NCBI GenBank assembly: GCA_934438075.1
Contig: CAKSBF010000004.1
Span: 108,918-172,917, forward strand
DNA length: 64,000 nucleotides
Direction of reading: 5' to 3'
Origin: an uncultured Clostridia bacterium
GTDB lineage: Bacteria; Bacillota; Clostridia; UBA1381; UBA9506
Both the position numbers and the translations under genes were made by a program. The notes beneath the pieces were generated by a model. That model was given only the letters and a program-made list of their open reading frames with translations, did no database searches and had not been told where the DNA came from. Below, piece by piece: positions 59,569 to 64,000 of this stretch (position 1 is its first letter; every line of letters starts with the position of its first letter).

Positions 59569-62526
59569 GTGAGTTTAAGTATAGGAATTGATATTGGCTC
59601 CACCACGGTAAAGGTGGTAGTCTTAGATGATGGTAAAATCATATTTAAACATTATGAACGGCATTTTTCTCAGGTACGCACCAAAACGTTGGAGATTTTA
59701 AAACAGGCGAGTTCTGTTGTTGCTGGGCGCATGTTCAGTGTTGCCATTTCCGGTTCCGCCGGCTTTGGTGTGGCGAAGAGCGCAAAGCTTGAGTTTGTAC
59801 AAGAGGTTTTTGCAACCGGCAAAGCAGTTCGTACCTTTGGTGATGATATTGATGTTGTTATTGAGCTGGGCGGTGAGGATGCAAAAATTTTATTTTTTAC
59901 CGGCGGTTTAGAAGAGCGAATGAACGGTTCTTGTGCAGGCGGAACGGGAGCTTTTATTGATCAGATGGCGACACTCCTGGATGTTACGGTGGACGAGCTG
60001 GACGAGCTCAGTTTGGCAAGCAAAAAGCTGTATCCCATAGCCTCGCGCTGCGGCGTTTTTGCTAAATCGGACATTCAACCGCTTTTAAACCAAGGTGCTG
60101 CAAAGGAAGATATTGCGGCAAGTATTTTTCAGGCGGTAGTGGATCAGACGATTACCGGCCTTGCACAGGGACGAAGTATAGAGGGAAAGGTAGCTTTTTT
60201 GGGCGGTCCCTTGCATTTCTTTAAAGGATTGCGTCAACGCTTTGTGGAGACACTGCATCTTTCAGAAGAAAATGCAGTTTTTTCGGAGTTGGGACAGTTT
60301 GCTGTTGCTATCGGAGCTGCAATGTATGCAGAAGAGCATAGTTCGCTGATGTCATATGATGAGTTGCTTTCACGGGTTGAGGATACAACAAGCGAGGTCA
60401 GCAGCAGCCGTTACCTAGAGCCGTTATTTGCTGATGAGAATGAATATTTGGAGTTTGTTAAACGCCATGCCCGTGCATCGGTCGAAACCACATCTCTGGA
60501 AGATTATTGCGGTAAGGCGTATTTGGGGATTGATTGTGGATCTACGACTGTAAAGTTGGTTTTGATCGGAGAAAATGCGCAGATTTTATATCGTTTTTAT
60601 GATTCTAACCGCGGCAATACTTTAGAATTGGTAAAACAACAGCTCATTCGGCTCAGGCGCATCTGCGGAGATCGGGTTAACATTTGTGCTAGTGTTGTAA
60701 CCGGCTATGGGGAAGAGTTAATTCGCAGTGCTTTTCATGTGGACAAGGGTATCGTAGAGACTATGGCACATTTTACGGCAACCCGTTTTTTCTGTCCTGA
60801 GGTCGATTTTATATTGGATATCGGAGGCCAGGACATTAAGTGTTTTAAAGTCAAAAATAATTCTATCGACAGTATCATGCTTAATGAAGCATGTTCTTCA
60901 GGATGCGGCTCTTTTATTGAAACTTTTGCAAAATCCATGGGATATGGCATTGAAGAATTCGCAGAAAAAGGAATTCGTTCCAAACATCCGGTGGACCTTG
61001 GTTCGCGTTGTACCGTATTTATGAATTCTTCTGTTAAGCAGGCGCAGAAGGATGGTGCAGGCGTTGAGGATATTTCCGCAGGTCTCTCCATGAGCGTGGT
61101 AAAAAATGCAATTTATAAGGTAATTCGGGCACACAGTGCGGACGAGCTTGGAGATAAGATTGTGGTGCAGGGCGGTACCTTTTATAATAATGCGGTTTTG
61201 CGCAGCTTTGAAAGGGAACTTGGCAAGGATGTGATTCGTCCTAATATAGCGGGATTGATGGGTGCTTACGGAGCAGCTCTTTATGCGCGCAGGCACAGCG
61301 GCGGAGTATCAACACTTCTTTCTTTGGAAGAATTGGAGAAGTTTTCTTATACTTCAAAGGCAACATCTTGCGGCATTTGTAACAATAAGTGCAGTCTCAC
61401 GGTGATTACTTTTGGTGACGGAGAAAAACACATCTCCGGTAATCGTTGTGAACGTCCGTTAGGCAAGGGGCATGCTAAGGAAATTCCAAACCTTTACGAA
61501 TGGAAACGCAAACGTTTGGAATCGCTTGTACCGATAGCAGGGAGGCGTTCGCGCATAGGAATTCCTCTTGCTCTGAATATGTATGAAAATGCTCCTTTTT
61601 GGTATGCCTTTTTTACAGAACTGGGTTATGAAGTGATTTTTTCGGGTTTTGCTTCCACTGAGATATATCGTAAAGGTAGATATTCTATTCCGTCAGATAC
61701 TGTATGTTATCCGGCAAAGTTGGTGCATGGCCACGTAGAGAAATTGCTGGAGGAAGGAATTGACACTATTTTCTATCCTTGTCTGACCTATAATTTTGAT
61801 GAGCATAAAGGGGACAATCACTTTAATTGTCCTGTGGTAGCATATTATCCCGAACTTTTGCGAGCTAATGTAAAAAAATTGGCAGATGTTAAATTTTTAT
61901 ATCCTTTCTTTGGCTTACACCGACCGAAGGATTTTGAAAAGAAAGCGTACGAATATTTCCGTAAACAATTGGATGGCAGTATTACGCGGTCAGAAATTAA
62001 AAATGCCTGCAACAAGGCCTATGCCGCTTATGCTCAGTGGCGGTCCGAGCTGAAGGCGGAGAGCGCAAAGGCACTGCAATATGCGCAAGAGACAGGTTGT
62101 CAGGTCTTTGTGCTTGCAGGACGCCCGTATCACATTGATCCGGAGATTAATCACGGCATTGACCGCATGATAAGTTCTTTTGGTATTGTAGTGGTTTCTG
62201 AGGACGGTGTGGCGGATTTGGTTTCACCACAAAGTGTACAAGTTTTGAATCAATGGACATATCACAGCAGACTTTACAATGCTGCGAAATATTGTACTTT
62301 GCATGAAAATGCAGAGCTGGTGCAGTTGGTTTCGTTCGGCTGTGGGCTGGATGCCATTACGACAGATGAGGTGCGAGAGATTTTAGAACGCGGCGGGAAG
62401 TTGTACACACAGCTGAAAATAGATGATATTAATAATCTTGGCGCGGTGCGGATTCGTATTCGGAGTTTGCTGGGCGCAATAGAAGAACGTAAAAAGGAGG
62501 GTAAATTCGGCAATGGTGAAAAATGA
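59569..62526 (+). CDS. 2-Hydroxyacyl-CoA dehydratase activator-type ATPase, tandem BcrAD domains plus DUF2229
   Basis: 985 residues, GTG start. Two ASKHA ATPase domains: GIDIGSTTVKVVVL (residue 5) and GIDCGSTTVKLVLIG (about residue 320), each with a Cys ligand for the shared [4Fe-4S] cluster (GSCAGGTGAFIDQM and SSGCGSFIETFAKS) and an IELGGEDAK / LDIGGQDIK motif. From about residue 590 a DUF2229 region (TSCGICNNKCSLTVI, GRRSRIGIPLALNMYENAPFWYAFFTELGY) resembles dehydratase components. HgdC-type proteins use ATP to inject an electron into a radical dehydratase; no dehydratase alpha/beta genes are near, so the partner is unknown. Confidence 0.85.
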   Translation: MSLSIGIDIGSTTVKVVVLDDGKIIFKHYERHFSQVRTKTLEILKQASSVVAGRMFSVAISGSAGFGVAKSAKLEFVQEVFATGKAVRTFGDDIDVVIELGGEDAKILFFTGGLEERMNGSCAGGTGAFIDQMATLLDVTVDELDELSLASKKLYPIASRCGVFAKSDIQPLLNQGAAKEDIAASIFQAVVDQTITGLAQGRSIEGKVAFLGGPLHFFKGLRQRFVETLHLSEENAVFSELGQFAVAIGAAMYAEEHSSLMSYDELLSRVEDTTSEVSSSRYLEPLFADENEYLEFVKRHARASVETTSLEDYCGKAYLGIDCGSTTVKLVLIGENAQILYRFYDSNRGNTLELVKQQLIRLRRICGDRVNICASVVTGYGEELIRSAFHVDKGIVETMAHFTATRFFCPEVDFILDIGGQDIKCFKVKNNSIDSIMLNEACSSGCGSFIETFAKSMGYGIEEFAEKGIRSKHPVDLGSRCTVFMNSSVKQAQKDGAGVEDISAGLSMSVVKNAIYKVIRAHSADELGDKIVVQGGTFYNNAVLRSFERELGKDVIRPNIAGLMGAYGAALYARRHSGGVSTLLSLEELEKFSYTSKATSCGICNNKCSLTVITFGDGEKHISGNRCERPLGKGHAKEIPNLYEWKRKRLESLVPIAGRRSRIGIPLALNMYENAPFWYAFFTELGYEVIFSGFASTEIYRKGRYSIPSDTVCYPAKLVHGHVEKLLEEGIDTIFYPCLTYNFDEHKGDNHFNCPVVAYYPELLRANVKKLADVKFLYPFFGLHRPKDFEKKAYEYFRKQLDGSITRSEIKNACNKAYAAYAQWRSELKAESAKALQYAQETGCQVFVLAGRPYHIDPEINHGIDRMISSFGIVVVSEDGVADLVSPQSVQVLNQWTYHSRLYNAAKYCTLHENAELVQLVSFGCGLDAITTDEVREILERGGKLYTQLKIDDINNLGAVRIRIRSLLGAIEERKKEGKFGNGEK

Positions 62527-63844
62527 ACGGGATTATCCGATTTTTACTGAAGAAATGAAAAAAACGCATACGATTCTTCTTCCAATGATGCTGCCGATAC
62601 ATTTTGCCCTGATGGAGCAAATATTGCGTCAGCACGGGTATAAAACAGCTCTTTTGGATAATGATGCACGCAGTGTGGTAAATGAAGGTTTAAAATATGT
62701 GCACAATGACACCTGTTATCCGGCTCTTTTGGTAATTGGACAATTTATTGATGCGCTGAAGAGCGGAAAATATGACCCTGATAAAACGGCTTTGATGATT
62801 ACACAGACGGGTGGCGGCTGCAGAGCTTCCAACTATATATACTTGCTGCGAAAGGCACTGAAGAAAAGCGGATTTGAAAATGTGCCGGTTATATCGTTGA
62901 ACGTTGCAGGATTGGATGATAGTCCCGGGTTTAAAATTACACTTCCTTTGATGATAAAATTTGTTTACGCTGCAGAGTTGGGTGACTTTTTAATGTTGCT
63001 TGCCAATCAGTGCAAACCGTATGAGAAAAATTCCGGCGATACGGATCGCGTCGTAGAAAAGTGGACAAAGACAATTATTGATCATTGGAAGAACAAAAAA
63101 ATTATTCGTTACAGCAAAATTAAAAAAAGCTATTCTAAAATTTTAGAAGATTTTGATGCCATTCCGAAAACCGATGAAGCAAAAATTAAGGTAGGAATCG
63201 TCGGTGAAATATATGTTAAATATTCGCCGATGGGTAATAACCATTTGGAGGATTTTTTGCGCGCAGAGGGTGCGGAAACTGTCGTGCCGGGATTGATGGA
63301 TTTTTGTATGTATTGTCTGTATAATGGCATTGTCGGGAAAAAGCTTTATGGCGGCAGCATTTTTTCTTATCTCGGCAGTAAAATCGGATATGATTTCTTT
63401 GTGCATAAACAAAAAGGGATGATTAAAGCAATCAAAAAGCATGGGGTATTTGATCCTCCGATGGCATTTTCACATACCGTTCAGCTCGCCGGCAGATATA
63501 TTAATCATGGAGTGAAAATGGGTGAGGGATGGCTGCTGACTGTAGAAATGGCAGAGTTAATTGCAAAGGGCGTCAACAATATCGTTTGTACACAGCCTTT
63601 TGGCTGTTTACCAAATCATATTGTCGGAAAAGGAATGATGAATGAAATCAAGGCAAAGCACCCTTGTGCCAACATAGTTGCTATTGATTATGATCCGGGT
63701 GCCAGTGAGGTGAATCAGCAAAACCGCATTAAGATGATGCTGGCAAATGCACAGCCGCCGGAATCGGCAAAACAAAAAATAACAAAGTCAGCGCCGCATA
63801 TACAAAATACCGCAGTGAAAAAACAGGTAATGCAGAATATTTGA
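62513..63844 (+). CDS. DUF2229/CoA-substrate-specific activase partner protein
   Basis: 443 residues; start overlaps the previous gene by 14 nt. LPMMLPIHFALMEQILRQHGY, NEGLKYVHNDTCYPALLVIGQFIDALKSGKYD, MITQTGGGCRASNYIYLLRKAL and QPFGCLPNHIVGKGM are shared with the C-terminal half of large fused activator proteins (YjiL/HgdB-like), with conserved Cys that may hold an Fe-S cluster. Together the two genes make up what is a single 1400-residue polypeptide in many clostridia. Function unproven. Confidence 0.82.
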   Translation: MVKNERDYPIFTEEMKKTHTILLPMMLPIHFALMEQILRQHGYKTALLDNDARSVVNEGLKYVHNDTCYPALLVIGQFIDALKSGKYDPDKTALMITQTGGGCRASNYIYLLRKALKKSGFENVPVISLNVAGLDDSPGFKITLPLMIKFVYAAELGDFLMLLANQCKPYEKNSGDTDRVVEKWTKTIIDHWKNKKIIRYSKIKKSYSKILEDFDAIPKTDEAKIKVGIVGEIYVKYSPMGNNHLEDFLRAEGAETVVPGLMDFCMYCLYNGIVGKKLYGGSIFSYLGSKIGYDFFVHKQKGMIKAIKKHGVFDPPMAFSHTVQLAGRYINHGVKMGEGWLLTVEMAELIAKGVNNIVCTQPFGCLPNHIVGKGMMNEIKAKHPCANIVAIDYDPGASEVNQQNRIKMMLANAQPPESAKQKITKSAPHIQNTAVKKQVMQNI

Positions 63845-64000
63845 GAAAGGCAAGACCTTAAGTTGGGTAAAAACAGAAAAAATTTATATTTTTAAATATA
63901 ACAGGCGCTTTGACGAGACAATGTGAGAGTGTGAAAAAAAGTCTGTAAATTTGATTCCTTCTATGGTAGAATATAAATAATATCATAGGAGGAATTTTTA
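63845..64000 (+). promoter_or_regulatory. Upstream region of a gene beyond the window
   Basis: No ORF of its own. AGGAGGAA at 63987-63994 is a strong ribosome site placed so that a start codon would fall just after position 64000. Confidence 0.55.

Noticed and set aside
1..64000. CRISPR arrays, tRNA or rRNA genes
   Set aside because: No regularly spaced repeats, cloverleaf sequences or rRNA stretches were noticed on either strand.

Overview
The window looks like chromosome of an anaerobic, endospore-forming member of the Clostridia. It is AT-leaning, with consensus TTGACA/TATAAT promoters, strong AGGAGG ribosome binding sites, Gram-positive lipoproteins, sporulation genes (spoIVA, spoVAD), oxygen-sensitive glycyl-radical chemistry and an orphan 2-hydroxyacyl-CoA dehydratase activator. 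I saw no rRNA, tRNA or CRISPR array.

Layout. 1-4.0 kb: end of an ABC solute-binding protein, a shortened polysaccharide deacetylase, a MATE exporter and an amidase. 4.25-20.6 kb: a glycyl-radical bacterial microcompartment (GRM) locus of the 1,2-propanediol type. It encodes the diol dehydratase and its activase, a class II (fuculose-phosphate-like) aldolase, CoA-acylating aldehyde dehydrogenase, PduL phosphotransacylase, two alcohol dehydrogenases, a PduS-like flavo/Fe-S protein, EutP and PduO-like proteins, six shell proteins and a DeoR regulator. The expected route is deoxysugar phosphate -> lactaldehyde -> 1,2-propanediol -> propionaldehyde -> propionyl-CoA/propionyl-phosphate or propanol inside the shell. 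Five cargo enzymes carry an amphipathic encapsulation helix. A ribbon-helix-helix gene with its own promoter sits antisense inside the locus. 20.7-25.06 kb: potABCD on the minus strand, behind a long structured leader with a terminator and a matching antiterminator. 25.1-37.2 kb: mutY, a CDF transporter, an ABC exporter, a protein of unknown function, DUF1835, AI-2E family and rsmG genes, a GH78 rhamnosidase-like protein and a lone spoVAD. 37.4-41.6 kb: a TetM-like translational GTPase fused to a YacP/Rae1-type NYN nuclease domain, then citrate synthase.

41.8-55.1 kb is the most unusual region. The sporulation gene spoIVA is split in two by an 11,776-bp element. The last 90 codons lie at 41817-42092 and the first 404 at 53830-55077. 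Both breakpoints carry the same 14-bp sequence (ATCAATACATATGA on the coding strand). Joining the two copies restores an uninterrupted SpoIVA of about 494 residues. A large serine recombinase lies just inside one end with a 53-codon ORF upstream of it. The reconstructed attB and attP sites each show their own inverted-repeat arms. This is the architecture of sigK-skin-type or spsM/SP-beta-type elements that are excised from the mother-cell genome during sporulation. The cargo is not phage-like: it is an mglBAC-type sugar ABC transporter, a small membrane protein, a three-component sensor system (response regulator, histidine kinase, sugar-binding lipoprotein) and a CrtO-like membrane protein.

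55.2-64 kb: a VanY-type carboxypeptidase, a D-lactate-dehydrogenase-like enzyme, a Crp/Fnr regulator, azlCD, and a two-gene dehydratase-activator/DUF2229 unit. The next gene starts just beyond the window. All functional calls are from reading the sequence; no database search was run.
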